This document shows positions 15,541 through 24,357 of a DNA stretch of 64,000 nucleotides, in pieces. The translations under genes were made by a program, and so were the position numbers. The notes under the pieces are model-generated. The model ran no database searches, was not told where the DNA came from, and saw nothing but the letters and a program-made list of their open reading frames with translations. Numbering within the stretch: position 1 is the first letter of the stretch; each line of letters opens with the position of its first letter. This stretch comes from Blastococcus sp. VKM Ac-2987. GTDB lineage: Bacteria > Actinomycetota > Actinomycetes > Mycobacteriales > Geodermatophilaceae. The stretch is taken from contig NZ_JAPVBG010000003.1 in the NCBI RefSeq assembly GCF_026967805.1, forward strand, positions 1 to 64,000, given 5' to 3'.

Positions 15541-16455
15541 TCAGTCGTAGGGATTGGTGAGAACGGTGCGGGCCTGGAGGACGTCGAAGGTGACCGGTGG
15601 GCCGTCGGTGGTGGTGGTGCCGGGGACGTCGGCGGCGGCGCTGCCGTCGACGCTGAAGGTTGCGCCCCACGTGACGGTGAGGGAGGCGGTGTAGGTGCCC
15701 GATCGGTAGGAGTGCTCGATCGTCTGGTCGGGGTAGGGCGCGCCCGGGCCGGTGGTGGTGATCGAGCCGGCCGAGTCGCCGGTGTGCCAGGTGAACTGTT
15801 CGGCGGTGGCTGCGATGGTGACGGAGAAGCCGCGGATGTCGACGGTGAAGGTCTGGGTGGGTGAGTCGGTGTAGAAGATGACCGGCAGGCCGGTGAGGCC
15901 GTCCCCGGGTGGCTGGTGCTGGGTGGTGAGCTCCGGGAGCGGGAGGCGCTGGAAGTAGCTGAACACCTCGGCCGGCGACGGCGGCGGGTTCAGCGGCGTG
16001 ATGTCGATGCAGCCCTGCCGGTCGTCCATCCAGTCTCCTACCGGATCCCCCGGACCTAAGCCGTCGGGCACGGATACCGGTGTTCCGTCCGCGCGCGGGA
16101 CAACGGTGCCGTCGGGGCGGACGACTCGACGCTGTTGCACCACGAGGTATTGGACGACCCGTCCCGGCTCTTGGGGGCACTCACGGAAATCCATGGCCGA
16201 GCAGCCGCCCTGGCGTTCGTCTGAGAGGACGCACAGATGCTGCAACCGCCAGATGTAATTGACCGTCCCCTCCGGGCTGCCGGCGACGAGCTCCCCGACG
16301 CGCGGTCCGGAAAATCCGACGTCGACAGTCCCGTCGCCGACGTCGGTGCTCCCGCAATCATCAAACGAGCATGCCAGCACGGGGGAGATGCCGACGAGCA
16401 TCGTCCCCAGAGTCCACACAAGGACGGTGAGCACTCGAGCCGTGTGCCGAGTCAT
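15541..16455 (-). CDS. Secreted protein of unknown function with PKD-like C-terminal part
   Basis: A 304-residue protein with a clear signal peptide (charged MTRHTAR, hydrophobic VLTVLVWTLGTMLVGI, then SPVLAC). The Cys after it could be a lipid anchor but the context is not a clean lipobox. The mature part has paired cysteines and a proline-rich linker (PLNPPPSPAEV). Its C-terminal beta-rich region (SYRSGTYTASLTVTWGATFS) resembles a PKD-type Ig strand pattern. It is encoded downstream of a lipoprotein with an ATGA overlap, so the two form an operon and are likely co-localised at the cell surface. Function unknown. Confidence 0.8.
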   Translation of the reverse strand: MTRHTARVLTVLVWTLGTMLVGISPVLACSFDDCGSTDVGDGTVDVGFSGPRVGELVAGSPEGTVNYIWRLQHLCVLSDERQGGCSAMDFRECPQEPGRVVQYLVVQQRRVVRPDGTVVPRADGTPVSVPDGLGPGDPVGDWMDDRQGCIDITPLNPPPSPAEVFSYFQRLPLPELTTQHQPPGDGLTGLPVIFYTDSPTQTFTVDIRGFSVTIAATAEQFTWHTGDSAGSITTTGPGAPYPDQTIEHSYRSGTYTASLTVTWGATFSVDGSAAADVPGTTTTDGPPVTFDVLQARTVLTNPYD

Positions 16456-17036
16456 CCGAGCGTGAAGCTCTTCACGAGCCAGGAGCGGTCTGGCTCGGAC
16501 CAGACGAGCGTGATGCCTGAGCTGAGATTCGGAGCCGCTTCACGACGCGATTCCAGGACGGCCCCGCTTCGGCCGATCAGAGCGACAGGTTCGCGTCGCG
16601 CGCCGAAGGCGATCATCGCCTCGTCCGCGTCAAACTCCGGAGCGGTGGCGTCGTTGAGGCTGAGCTCTCCGCCGTCATAGCGATCTCCGGCGGCGGCGGC
16701 ATCGTCGTAGTTGCCAGCAATCCGCACACATTCCTGGCACTCCGGTCCCAGCTCTCGGATGGGTCCTCCGGCGGGAATGGCTCGCTGCCGGTTGAGCAGG
16801 TCGATCCAGTAGCGCAGGAAGGCTTCGGCGCCGGCGGCGTCCTTGGTGCGGGCCTCGTCGGGAACAGGGAAGTCGGCCGGCCCCAGGACCGGCAGCTCCG
16901 GCGTCGTCTCGCTGGCCGAAGGAGCGGGCAGGGCGGTGCTCGCCTCCTGCTTCTCCGCGCACCCGGTGAGCAGCAACGCCCCGGCCATGAGGCCGCCGAG
17001 CGCCGTCCGGACAGTGGCTCCCCGAAGATCACGCAC
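16452..17036 (-). CDS. DUF6318-like lipoprotein
   Basis: A 194-residue lipoprotein. The signal (LGGLMAGALLLTGC) ends in a lipobox LTGC, and a Ser/Thr/Pro-rich linker follows (AEKQEASTALPAPSASETTP). The globular part has FLRYWIDLLNRQRA, a Cys pair in PECQECVRI and a C-terminal strand pattern ending VWSEPDRSWLVKSF, matching small NTF2-like actinobacterial lipoproteins (DUF6318 type). The GTG start at 17036 supplies the basic n-region. Its stop overlaps the start of the secreted protein by four bases. Function unknown. Confidence 0.8.
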   Translation of the reverse strand: MRDLRGATVRTALGGLMAGALLLTGCAEKQEASTALPAPSASETTPELPVLGPADFPVPDEARTKDAAGAEAFLRYWIDLLNRQRAIPAGGPIRELGPECQECVRIAGNYDDAAAAGDRYDGGELSLNDATAPEFDADEAMIAFGARREPVALIGRSGAVLESRREAAPNLSSGITLVWSEPDRSWLVKSFTLG

Positions 17037-17187
17037 AGCGGGAGACTACGCAGGGTGCGGGCGTATCCGGTTCCGTAACTGTGGACAACCGGGCACTGCC
17101 GCCGGATCGGGTGACCGCCCCCTCCGACGAGACGTGGCTCACCGGCGCACAATCCGACCGGATCAGGCCATCGGAACTGGGGGACGC

Positions 17188-18729
17188 ATGGGCACGGACG
17201 ACGTCGCGACGGGCACCTACCCGTTCGACACCCGCGGCATCGAGACCGGTGCCGACGGCATCCGCCGGTACACCGCCCTGCCGGTCAACATCGTGCGCAT
17301 GCTCGCCGACGTTGTCGAGGCCCGCGGCGAGCGGACCGCCATGGTCGAGCTCGGCGGCGGCCGGCTCACCTATGTGCAGCTCTGGCAGCGGGCCAGGCGC
17401 GTCGCCGGTGGCCTCCGCGACGCCGGCGTGGGCACCGGCGACCGGGTCGCCGTCCAGCTGCCCAACGGAGTCGACTGGGTGCTCGCGTTCTGGGGAGCCC
17501 AGCTCGCCGGTGCCGTCGTCGTCCCGATGAACACCCGCCTGGCCCCGGCCGAGGCGGACTTCATCCTCGCCGACTGCGGTGCCGCCCACGTCGTCCGCCC
17601 GGGTGAGCCGCTGCCCGACGGCGAGCCGCGGGAGCTGCCCGACCCGGCGCACGCCGACGTCGCCGCGCTCTTCTACACGAGCGGCACGACCGGCCGCCCC
17701 AAGGGCGCGATGACCACCCACGAGAACTTCCTCAGCAACATCGAGTCGGTCATCCGCTGCCGCGACCTCAGCCGCGACCCGCAGGTACGTCACGCCACGC
17801 TCATCTCGGTACCGCTCTTCCACGTCACCGGCTGCAACTCGCAGTTCCTCACCCAGATCGCCCTGGGCGGCACCTCGGTGCTGATGCCACGCTTCGACGC
17901 CACGGCCTTCCTGGCCGCCATCCCCGAGCACGGCGTCACGCTGCTCACCAGCGTCCCGACGATCTACGAGCTGGTGCTGCGCCACCCCGCGCTCGCGACC
18001 ACCGACGTCTCCACCGTCCGCACGCTCAGCTACGGCGGCGCGCCGATCGCCCCCGAGCTGGTGCACCGGCTGCGGACGGCGTTCCCGAACGCGCGCCTCG
18101 GCAACGGGTTCGGCCTCAGCGAGACCTCGGCGCTGGCCACCTTCCTCCCGCACGACCACGCCGAGACCCACGCCGACGCCGTCGGCTACCCGACGCCGGT
18201 CAACGAGGTTCGCCTCGACCGCCCCGACCCGGGAACGGGGGTGGGCGAGCTGCTGGTGCGCGGCCCGAACGTCGTCGCCGGCTACTGGGGCGACCCCGCG
18301 CGGACGGCGGAGACGTTCGTCGACGGCTGGCTGCACACCGGTGACCTGGCCACGATCACCGACGGCATCGTGCGGATCGTCGACCGCGCCAAGGACATGA
18401 TCAACCGCGGCGGCGAGAACGTGTACAGCGTCGAGGTGGAGAACGCCCTCGCCGAGCACCCCGACGTCCTCGAGGTCGCCGTCGTCGGCGTCCCCGACCC
18501 GGTGATGGGGGAGAAGGTCGGCGCCGTCGTCCTGCCCCGGCCGGGGATCACCGCCGACGAGCTCGTACCGGCCCTGTGCGGGTTCGCCGGCGAGCGGCTG
18601 GCCGACTTCAAGTGCCCGCAGTTCGTGCGGGTGATCGAGGGGCCGCTGCCGCGCAACGCCGGCGGCAAGGTGCTGAAGAGCTCGCTGCGCGAGGCCGAGG
18701 GCTGGATCGCCGTCCCGCGCCTGCGGTAA
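17188..18729 (+). CDS. AMP-dependent acyl-CoA synthetase (long-chain-type ligase)
   Basis: A 513-residue ANL-superfamily enzyme that activates a carboxylic acid as acyl-AMP and transfers it to CoA. The ATP-binding P-loop is YTSGTTGRPKG from residue 163, the A5 motif GFGLSETSALAT, the A7/A8 hinge HTGDLATI...DRAKDMINRGGENVY, and the A10 lysine is in NAGGKVLKSSL. The ATG at 17188 follows CTGGGGGACG; a much longer open frame upstream has no family similarity. It is divergent from the lipoprotein operon, with a 151-bp shared promoter region. The acyl substrate is not evident; an F420-type oxidoreductase follows. Confidence 0.92.
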   Translation: MGTDDVATGTYPFDTRGIETGADGIRRYTALPVNIVRMLADVVEARGERTAMVELGGGRLTYVQLWQRARRVAGGLRDAGVGTGDRVAVQLPNGVDWVLAFWGAQLAGAVVVPMNTRLAPAEADFILADCGAAHVVRPGEPLPDGEPRELPDPAHADVAALFYTSGTTGRPKGAMTTHENFLSNIESVIRCRDLSRDPQVRHATLISVPLFHVTGCNSQFLTQIALGGTSVLMPRFDATAFLAAIPEHGVTLLTSVPTIYELVLRHPALATTDVSTVRTLSYGGAPIAPELVHRLRTAFPNARLGNGFGLSETSALATFLPHDHAETHADAVGYPTPVNEVRLDRPDPGTGVGELLVRGPNVVAGYWGDPARTAETFVDGWLHTGDLATITDGIVRIVDRAKDMINRGGENVYSVEVENALAEHPDVLEVAVVGVPDPVMGEKVGAVVLPRPGITADELVPALCGFAGERLADFKCPQFVRVIEGPLPRNAGGKVLKSSLREAEGWIAVPRLR

Positions 18730-18795
18730 CCGGACAGGGGACGGCGGGTTTCGCTACGTTGCGGGTACCCGTTCCCTCGTCGGCAGGAGCTCCCC

Positions 18796-19845
18796 GTGCG
18801 CATCGGCATGCCCATCTCCTACAGCGGGGGGTTCGACCGGACCACCGCCGTCATCGCCGAGTACGAGAGCGCCGGTCTCGACACCGTCTACGTCGCCGAG
18901 GCCTACTCGTTCGACGCCGTGAGCCACCTCGGCTACCTCGCCGCGAAGACCACGACGGTGGAGATCGCGTCGGGGATCCTCAACATCTACTCGCGGACGC
19001 CGACGCTGCTGGCCATGACCGCCGCCGGCCTGGACTTCCTCTCCGGCGGCCGCTTCACCCTCGGCATCGGCGCCTCCGGGCCGCAGGTGGTCGAGGGCTT
19101 CCACGGCGTGCCCTACACCGCCCCGCTGGCCACGACCCGCGAGGTGGTGGAGGTCTGCCGCACGGTGTGGCGCCGGGAGAAGGTCGACCACCACGGCGAG
19201 CACGTCGACGTGCCGCTCACGCCCGAGCGCGGCGGCAGCGGGCTGGGCAAGCCGCTGAAGCTGATCAACGAGCCGGTGCGGCCGCGGATCCCGATGCTGC
19301 TGGCCGCCATCGGCCCCAAGAATGTCGCGCTCGCCGCGGAGCTCTTCGAGGCGTGGCAGCCGGCGTTCATGCTGCCCGAGGGCAGCGAGACGGCGTTCGG
19401 GGAGGCGCTGGCCGAGGGGACGGCGAAGCGGGACCCCGCGCTCGGGCCGCTGGAGATCTCCGCCGACACCCAGCTGCTGATCAGCGAGGACGCCGCCGAG
19501 CAGGCCGCGGCGCTGGACCAGGTGCGCGCGAAGATCGCGCTCTACGTCGGCGGCATGGGGGCGCGCGGGAAGAACTTCTACAACGACCTGGCCGTGCGCT
19601 ACGGCTACGCCGACGCGGCCGCCACCGTGCAGGATCTCTACCTCGCCGGGCGCAAGGACGAGGCGGCCGCCGCGCTGCCGGAGGAGTTCGTCCGGGGCGT
19701 CTCGCTGGTCGGCCCGCAGAGCTACGTCGCCGAGCGGGTCGCCGCCTTCGCCGACGCCGGCGTCACCACGCTGAACGCCGTGCCGCTCGCCGCCGACCAC
19801 GCGCAGCGGCTCCGCGCGATCGAGCAGCTGAAGGCCATGGCCTGA
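18796..19845 (+). CDS. LLM-class F420-dependent oxidoreductase (Rv3520c-like)
   Basis: A 349-residue bacterial-luciferase-like TIM-barrel protein. It has MRIGMPISYSGGFDRT at the N-terminus, TVYVAEAYSFDAVSHLGYLA and GRFTLGIGASGPQVVEGFHG, a pattern typical of coenzyme-F420-dependent actinobacterial oxidoreductases close to the Rv3520c group. It probably uses F420 (or FMN) to transfer hydride on an unknown substrate. The GTG start has GGCAGGAGC upstream. A TACGTT hexamer lies in the 66-bp gap after the acyl-CoA ligase, so it may have its own promoter. A strong inverted repeat follows the stop. Confidence 0.88.
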   Translation: MRIGMPISYSGGFDRTTAVIAEYESAGLDTVYVAEAYSFDAVSHLGYLAAKTTTVEIASGILNIYSRTPTLLAMTAAGLDFLSGGRFTLGIGASGPQVVEGFHGVPYTAPLATTREVVEVCRTVWRREKVDHHGEHVDVPLTPERGGSGLGKPLKLINEPVRPRIPMLLAAIGPKNVALAAELFEAWQPAFMLPEGSETAFGEALAEGTAKRDPALGPLEISADTQLLISEDAAEQAAALDQVRAKIALYVGGMGARGKNFYNDLAVRYGYADAAATVQDLYLAGRKDEAAAALPEEFVRGVSLVGPQSYVAERVAAFADAGVTTLNAVPLAADHAQRLRAIEQLKAMA

Positions 19846-19852
19846 CCGCACC

Positions 19853-19882
19853 GCCCGGGCGGGGGGACGGAGCCGCCCGGGC
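19853..19882 (+). terminator. Strong inverted repeat after the F420-type oxidoreductase gene
   Basis: GCCCGGGCGG (19853-19862) and CCGCCCGGGC (19873-19882) are perfect 10-bp arms with a 10-base loop, between two convergent genes. There is no T tract, which is common for actinobacterial terminators. Confidence 0.6.
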
Positions 19883-19900
19883 CCGCCGCCCGCGGCCGCG

Positions 19901-20338
19901 TCAGCCGGTCCAGACGCCGGACGGCGCGGCGACGAGCGGCAGCACGCTGCCGCCGGCGGCCAGGTGCAGGGTCCAGGTGCCGGCCACCCGGTCGTCGTCG
20001 AGGACCGAGCGCAGCGCCTCGGCCCAGTCGTCGTCGGCCGCGGTGATCGCCGGCTCGCCGGGCCGGCACAGCGCCAGGGCGAGGTGGCCCGCCCCGCCGA
20101 GCTGGTCGCCGACGACCGACCCGTGCACCTCCCGCAGCCCGACCAGCAGCACGGGGTCGGGCACGAGCGGCAGGTCCTCGACCGGGACCACCACCGGCAG
20201 CTGGCGGCCGTCGGCGCCGAACCAGGTCAGCCACAGGCTGCGCCGGTCGAACTCGGCGGAGCCGAGGACGGCGTGCCAGCGGCCGGTGAGGTCGTCGGCG
20301 GATCGGACGGGGGCATCGGCGAGCGGGGGTGTCTTCAT
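19901..20338 (-). CDS. Hypothetical protein
   Basis: A 145-residue soluble protein from the ATG at 20338 (MKTPPLADAPVRSADDL); a GTG nine bases earlier is also possible and neither has a strong ribosome site. The sequence is rich in short hydrophobic strands (SLWLTWFGADGRQLPVVVPVEDLP, LLVGLREVHGSVVGD), and codon use is like its neighbours. Convergent with the F420-type oxidoreductase and downstream of nothing obvious, it is likely a single-gene unit. I do not recognise the family. Confidence 0.65.
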   Translation of the reverse strand: MKTPPLADAPVRSADDLTGRWHAVLGSAEFDRRSLWLTWFGADGRQLPVVVPVEDLPLVPDPVLLVGLREVHGSVVGDQLGGAGHLALALCRPGEPAITAADDDWAEALRSVLDDDRVAGTWTLHLAAGGSVLPLVAAPSGVWTG

Positions 20339-20449
20339 GCCCGACACCGTGGCAGGCCGCGGGGACCCGCCGCGGCGTTGTCCACAGGCAGGCAGCCGCG
20401 GACGACACCCGGGCAGAACCCCGCAGCGGCGCCGGCCCCGTCCGGTGGA

Positions 20450-22006
20450 TCAGCCGAGAGCGGGCGGCGACGGCGGCGCGAAGACGTGCTGCTCGAAGGC
20501 GTGGGATGCGCGCAGGACCGTCCGCTCGTCACCGTGCCGGCCGACGAGCATCATCCCCACCGGCAGCCCCGCCTCGGACATCGCGCAGGGCACGTTCATG
20601 GCCGGGTGCCCGGTGATGTCGAACGGTGCGGTGTTCACGATCATCTCCAGCCCGCGCGCGACCACGTCGGCCGGGGACGCGTCCGCCGGGGGCAGCACGG
20701 TGGCCACCATCGGCAGGGTCGGCATCACGAGCAGGTCGAAATCGGCCAGGACCGCGTCGTACGCGGCGATCGCCACGGGCACCAGGTTCATCGCCTTGGC
20801 GTAGTAGGCGCCGCCGTAGGTGTCGAGCATCCACTGGCCGGCCAGCAGGGTGAGCTTGACGGTGTCGGACAACTGGTCCGCCTTGTCGCGCCGTCCCTGC
20901 GCGAAGTGCTCCAGCAGGTCGGTCGTGTAGCGGCCCCGCCAGCCGGTGCCCATGCCGTTGCCGCGGATCATGGTGTTGGCCATGCCCTCGCTGGCGACCG
21001 CGCTCCAGACCGGCATGGCGGCGCTGTGCCAGGGGATGGACACCTCCTCCGCGACGGCGCCCAGCTCCGTGTACCGGGCGATCGCCTCCCGGACGGCCGC
21101 ATCGACCTCCGGCTCCGAGAGCCCCTCGATGGCGAAGCCCTCACGGACGACCGCCAGTCGCAGGCCGGAGACGTCCCCGGTCAGCGCGTCGGTGTACGAC
21201 GTCTGCCGGGGCGGTGCCGACTGCGGACCTCCCTGGCGCGGGTCCATCCCGTCGGCGCCGGCGATGACCTCCAGGAGCAGGGCGACGTCGGCGGTGGTGC
21301 GCGCCATCGGGCCCAGGTGGTCGACGGTCGGCTCGATCGGCATCGCGCCGGTGTAGGGCACCAGGCCCCAGGTGGGCTTCAGCCCGTAGATGCCGGTCCA
21401 CCCGGCGGGCATGCGCACCGAACCGCCCTGGTCCCCGCCGATGGCCATGTCGACCTCGCCGGCGGCCACGAGCGCGGCCGACCCGCTGGAGGATCCCCCG
21501 GCGGAGCGGGTGAGGTCGTAGGGGTTGCGCACCGGGCCGGTGTCGGAGGTGTGGCTGCCGCCGGAGAAGCAGAGCGCCTCGCAGACCGACTTGCCCAGGA
21601 TCGTGCCGCCGGCGGCCAGCACCCGCTCGACCACGGTGGCGTCGAGCTCGGGCACGTATCCCTCGAGCGTCACGGTGCCGTTCATCATCGGGACACCGGC
21701 GACGCAGACGTTGTCCTTGATCACGAGGGTCCTGCCGGCCAGGGGACCCTCGGGCGCGCCCTCGATTCGGCAACGGACGTACCAGGCGCCGTAGAGGTTG
21801 TCCGCGTCATCGGGCCGCTCGGCCGGGCCGCGCGTGTAGCGCACCTCCGGGGCGGGGTCCTCCATCTCGTCGAGCGCGTCGTAGCCGACCCACGGGCCGG
21901 CCTCCAGGAGATCGCCGAAGGCCTTCAGCTGGTCGGGATCGAGCGTGAAGTGGAACTGCTCGGCGATCCGGGACAGGTCGGCGGCGGACGGACGGGCGAC
22001 CGGCAT
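20450..22006 (-). CDS. Amidase (amidase signature family)
   Basis: A 518-residue amidase-signature enzyme. The catalytic Lys is in VIKDNV, the cis-Ser in the loop RSAGGSSSGSAALV and the nucleophilic Ser in GGDQGGSVRMPA, which is the Ser-cisSer-Lys triad. GDQGGSVR resembles the enantioselective amidases found with nitrile hydratases in rhodococci rather than GatA. It hydrolyses an amide to acid and ammonia; no nitrile hydratase is next to it. The ATG at 22006 has GAGAGG upstream. Confidence 0.92.
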   Translation of the reverse strand: MPVARPSAADLSRIAEQFHFTLDPDQLKAFGDLLEAGPWVGYDALDEMEDPAPEVRYTRGPAERPDDADNLYGAWYVRCRIEGAPEGPLAGRTLVIKDNVCVAGVPMMNGTVTLEGYVPELDATVVERVLAAGGTILGKSVCEALCFSGGSHTSDTGPVRNPYDLTRSAGGSSSGSAALVAAGEVDMAIGGDQGGSVRMPAGWTGIYGLKPTWGLVPYTGAMPIEPTVDHLGPMARTTADVALLLEVIAGADGMDPRQGGPQSAPPRQTSYTDALTGDVSGLRLAVVREGFAIEGLSEPEVDAAVREAIARYTELGAVAEEVSIPWHSAAMPVWSAVASEGMANTMIRGNGMGTGWRGRYTTDLLEHFAQGRRDKADQLSDTVKLTLLAGQWMLDTYGGAYYAKAMNLVPVAIAAYDAVLADFDLLVMPTLPMVATVLPPADASPADVVARGLEMIVNTAPFDITGHPAMNVPCAMSEAGLPVGMMLVGRHGDERTVLRASHAFEQHVFAPPSPPALG

Positions 22007-22116
22007 GGCGCACCTCTCAGGGAGGGAGGGGAGTCGACGGGTGGAGCATCCCGTTCCTCCCGCGTTCCGTGCCAGGTGAACGCCGCTGATCCGCCGGCCG
22101 GCCGGCCTGGCGGCGG

Positions 22117-23184
22117 TCAGCGGTGGCCGATCCCGCCGGGGCCGTGGTCGGCGGGCACCTGCTCGTCGGCCGGCGGGGGCCCGGGCGGGGTGCCGTCGCC
22201 GAAGGGCCGGTCGCCGAGCTGCTCGCGGTTGTGCGCCATCAGCCAGCCGGAGGTGTCGGGGCCCTTCGGGATGATCTGCGTCGGGTTGATGTCGGCGTGC
22301 ACCACGTAGTAGTGCTCCTTGATCTGCGGGAAGTCGATCGTGTCACCGAACCCCGGGGTCTGGAACAGGTCGCGCGCGTACGCCCACAGCACCGGCATCT
22401 CGCTCAGCTTCTGCCGGTTGCACTTGAAGTGGCCGTGGTAGACGGTGTCGAACCGCGCCAGGGTGGTGAACAGCCGGACGTCGGCCTCGCTGATCTGACC
22501 GCCCATGAGGAAGCGGCGGTGCTCGAGCCGCTCGCTCAGCCAGTCCAGCGTCGTGAACAGCCGGTCGTACGCCTTGTCGTAGGCGCGCTGGGAGCCGGAG
22601 AACCCGCAGCGGTACACCCCGTTGTTGACCTCGGTGTAGACCCGCTCCATGACCTCGTCCATCTCGTCCCGCAGGGGCTCGGGGTAGAGGTCGGGGGCGC
22701 CCGCCCGGTGGTGGGCGGTCCACTGGGTGGAGAAGTCCAGGGTCATCTGCGGGAAGTCGTTGGTGACGACGGCGCCGCTCGGCACGTCGACCATCGCCGG
22801 CACGGTGATGCCGCGCGGGTACTCGGGGTCGCGGGCGAGGAAGGCCTCCTGCAGCCGCTCGTAGCCCAGCACGGGGTCACGGCCGCCGGGGTCCAGGTCG
22901 AAGGTCCAGCTGCGCTCGTCGTGGGTCGGGCCGCACATCCCCATCGAGATGGCGCCCTCCAGGCCCAGCAGCCGGCGCACGACCACCGAGCGGTTCGCCC
23001 ACGGGCAGGCCCGGGCGACGACGAGCCGGTACCGCCCCGCCTCGACCGGCCAGCGGCCGGAGCCGTCGCTGGTGATGCGGTCGGAGATGTACTTGGAGTC
23101 GCGCGAGTACTCCGCCTCGACGTAACCGGACCCACTGCTCGATTGGCTCACCGGGAAGGCGTGCCCGGCACGGGAGCGGCTCAC
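22117..23184 (-). CDS. Glutathionyl-hydroquinone reductase-like protein (GST xi/omega class)
   Basis: A 355-residue thioredoxin-fold transferase. The N-terminal domain carries the catalytic Cys in ARACPWANRSVVVRRLLGL, and the all-helical C-terminal domain includes NNGVYRCGFSGSQRAYDKAY, characteristic of the YqjG/PcpF group. These enzymes reduce S-thiol conjugates of hydroquinones. Actinobacteria use mycothiol, so a mycothiol conjugate is the probable substrate (inference). The C-terminus is a Pro/Gly-rich tail. A decayed copy of this C-terminus is present at 61841-61945. The GTG start at 23184 is weakly supported. Confidence 0.9.
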   Translation of the reverse strand: MSRSRAGHAFPVSQSSSGSGYVEAEYSRDSKYISDRITSDGSGRWPVEAGRYRLVVARACPWANRSVVVRRLLGLEGAISMGMCGPTHDERSWTFDLDPGGRDPVLGYERLQEAFLARDPEYPRGITVPAMVDVPSGAVVTNDFPQMTLDFSTQWTAHHRAGAPDLYPEPLRDEMDEVMERVYTEVNNGVYRCGFSGSQRAYDKAYDRLFTTLDWLSERLEHRRFLMGGQISEADVRLFTTLARFDTVYHGHFKCNRQKLSEMPVLWAYARDLFQTPGFGDTIDFPQIKEHYYVVHADINPTQIIPKGPDTSGWLMAHNREQLGDRPFGDGTPPGPPPADEQVPADHGPGGIGHR

Positions 23185-23244
23185 ACCCCGAGGTCGATTG
23201 CGTTCCGGTGACCCTCGTCCGGGTCCCGCTGACCGGCCGGTGCG

Positions 23245-23664
23245 TCAGAGCCGACTCGTGGTCGCCTCGTCCTCGGCACCGGCGAAGAAGTGGTCGAGCA
23301 CCTCGCGGAAGACCGGCTGCTCCGGCGCGGCGCGGGCGAACAGCGTCATCGACGAGCGCAGCTTCTGCGCGTCGATCGAGCCCATGACCCGCACCGGGTC
23401 GTCGGTGTCCAGCGCGGTGAGCGCCCGGGAGCACTCGACCAGCCGGCGGCCCAGCACCGGGTGCGCGAGGTAGGCGCGGGCCTCGTCCAGTCCCGAGAGA
23501 GCGAACCGCTGCGCCATGCCGCTGCGGCCGAGCCCGGCGATCTGCGGGAAGACGAACCACATCCAGTGGGTGCGCTTCTCCCCGGCGCGCAGCTCGGCCA
23601 GGGCCTGGTCGTAGGTCTGGGCCTGGGCGTCGACGAACCGGCGGAGGTCGGAGGAATCGCTCAC
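23245..23664 (-). CDS. DUF1810 domain-containing protein
   Basis: A 139-residue single-domain protein of the DUF1810 family, at the family's usual size. Conserved features are RFVDAQAQTYDQALAELRAGEKRTHWMWFVFPQIAGLG near the start and DAQKLRSSMTLFARA near the C-terminus. Related folds resemble calpastatin-like or NADAR-type proteins; no activity is established that I can name. The GTG at 23664 matches the family N-terminus and lies in a 54-bp gap from the divergent TIGR03086 gene. A longer open frame on the same strand is spurious. Confidence 0.88.
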   Translation of the reverse strand: MSDSSDLRRFVDAQAQTYDQALAELRAGEKRTHWMWFVFPQIAGLGRSGMAQRFALSGLDEARAYLAHPVLGRRLVECSRALTALDTDDPVRVMGSIDAQKLRSSMTLFARAAPEQPVFREVLDHFFAGAEDEATTSRL

Positions 23665-23718
23665 CCCGGCCCCTTGCCCACGCCGATGAGTTCCACACCG
23701 CGAGCCGGTCTGACCGGC

Positions 23719-24297
23719 ATGGAGACGACGACGCTCGACCTGGGCCCGCAGACCGCCGAGGTGGCCCGCGTGGTGGCCGGGGTGCGGGACGAGCAGCTGG
23801 GCGACCCGACGCCGTGCGAGGGCATGCCGGTCGCCGGCCTGCTCGACCACCTGGTGGGCCTGACGCTGGCGTTCCGGTTCGCTGCGGAGAAGACCGCGTT
23901 CGAGGGCGGCCCCTCGGCGGACGCGGCCGCCCTGCCCGCGGACTGGCGCACCCGGCTGCCCGCGCAGCTCGAGGCGCTGGCCGCCGCCTGGCGCGAACCG
24001 GCCGCGTGGGAGGGCGAGGTGGAGGTGGCCGGCGTGCGGATGCCCGCGCCGGCGATGGCCACCGTCGCCCTGGACGAGGTGCTGGTGCACGGCTGGGACC
24101 TCGCCGTCGCCACCGGCCAGGGCTACCGGCCCGACGACGCCGCCGTCCAGGCGTGCCTGGAGTTCGTCGGCGACCGCAGCGACCCCTCGGGGGAGCCGGC
24201 GGGGCTGTTCGGGCCGCCGGTGCCCGTGCCCGACGACGCGCCGGCGTTCGACCGGCTGCTGGGGCGCACCGGCCGCGATCCGCGTTGGCGGCGCTGA
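23719..24297 (+). CDS. TIGR03086-type metal-binding protein (DinB/maleylpyruvate isomerase N-terminal domain)
   Basis: A 192-residue protein of the four-helix DinB_2/MDMPI group. The divalent-metal histidines are in LLDHLVGL near residue 50 and VLVHGWDLAV near residue 132, as in mycothiol-dependent maleylpyruvate isomerase. Members are thought to be mycothiol-dependent transferases or isomerases; the exact role is unknown. The ATG at 23719 begins the family N-terminus METTTLDLGPQTAEVARVV. It is divergent from the DUF1810 gene and followed by a clear hairpin. Confidence 0.85.
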   Translation: METTTLDLGPQTAEVARVVAGVRDEQLGDPTPCEGMPVAGLLDHLVGLTLAFRFAAEKTAFEGGPSADAAALPADWRTRLPAQLEALAAAWREPAAWEGEVEVAGVRMPAPAMATVALDEVLVHGWDLAVATGQGYRPDDAAVQACLEFVGDRSDPSGEPAGLFGPPVPVPDDAPAFDRLLGRTGRDPRWRR

Positions 24298-24304
24298 ACG
24301 CACG

Positions 24305-24340
24305 GGTCCGGCGCCACCCCAGGGCGGGCGACGCCGGACC
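24305..24340. terminator. Inverted repeat between convergent genes
   Basis: GGTCCGGCG (24305-24313) and CGCCGGACC (24332-24340) are perfect 9-bp arms with an 18-base loop, placed between the convergent TIGR03086 and amine-oxidase genes. It is probably a bidirectional terminator. Confidence 0.6.
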
Positions 24341-24357
24341 GGTGTGCGGCTCGCGGG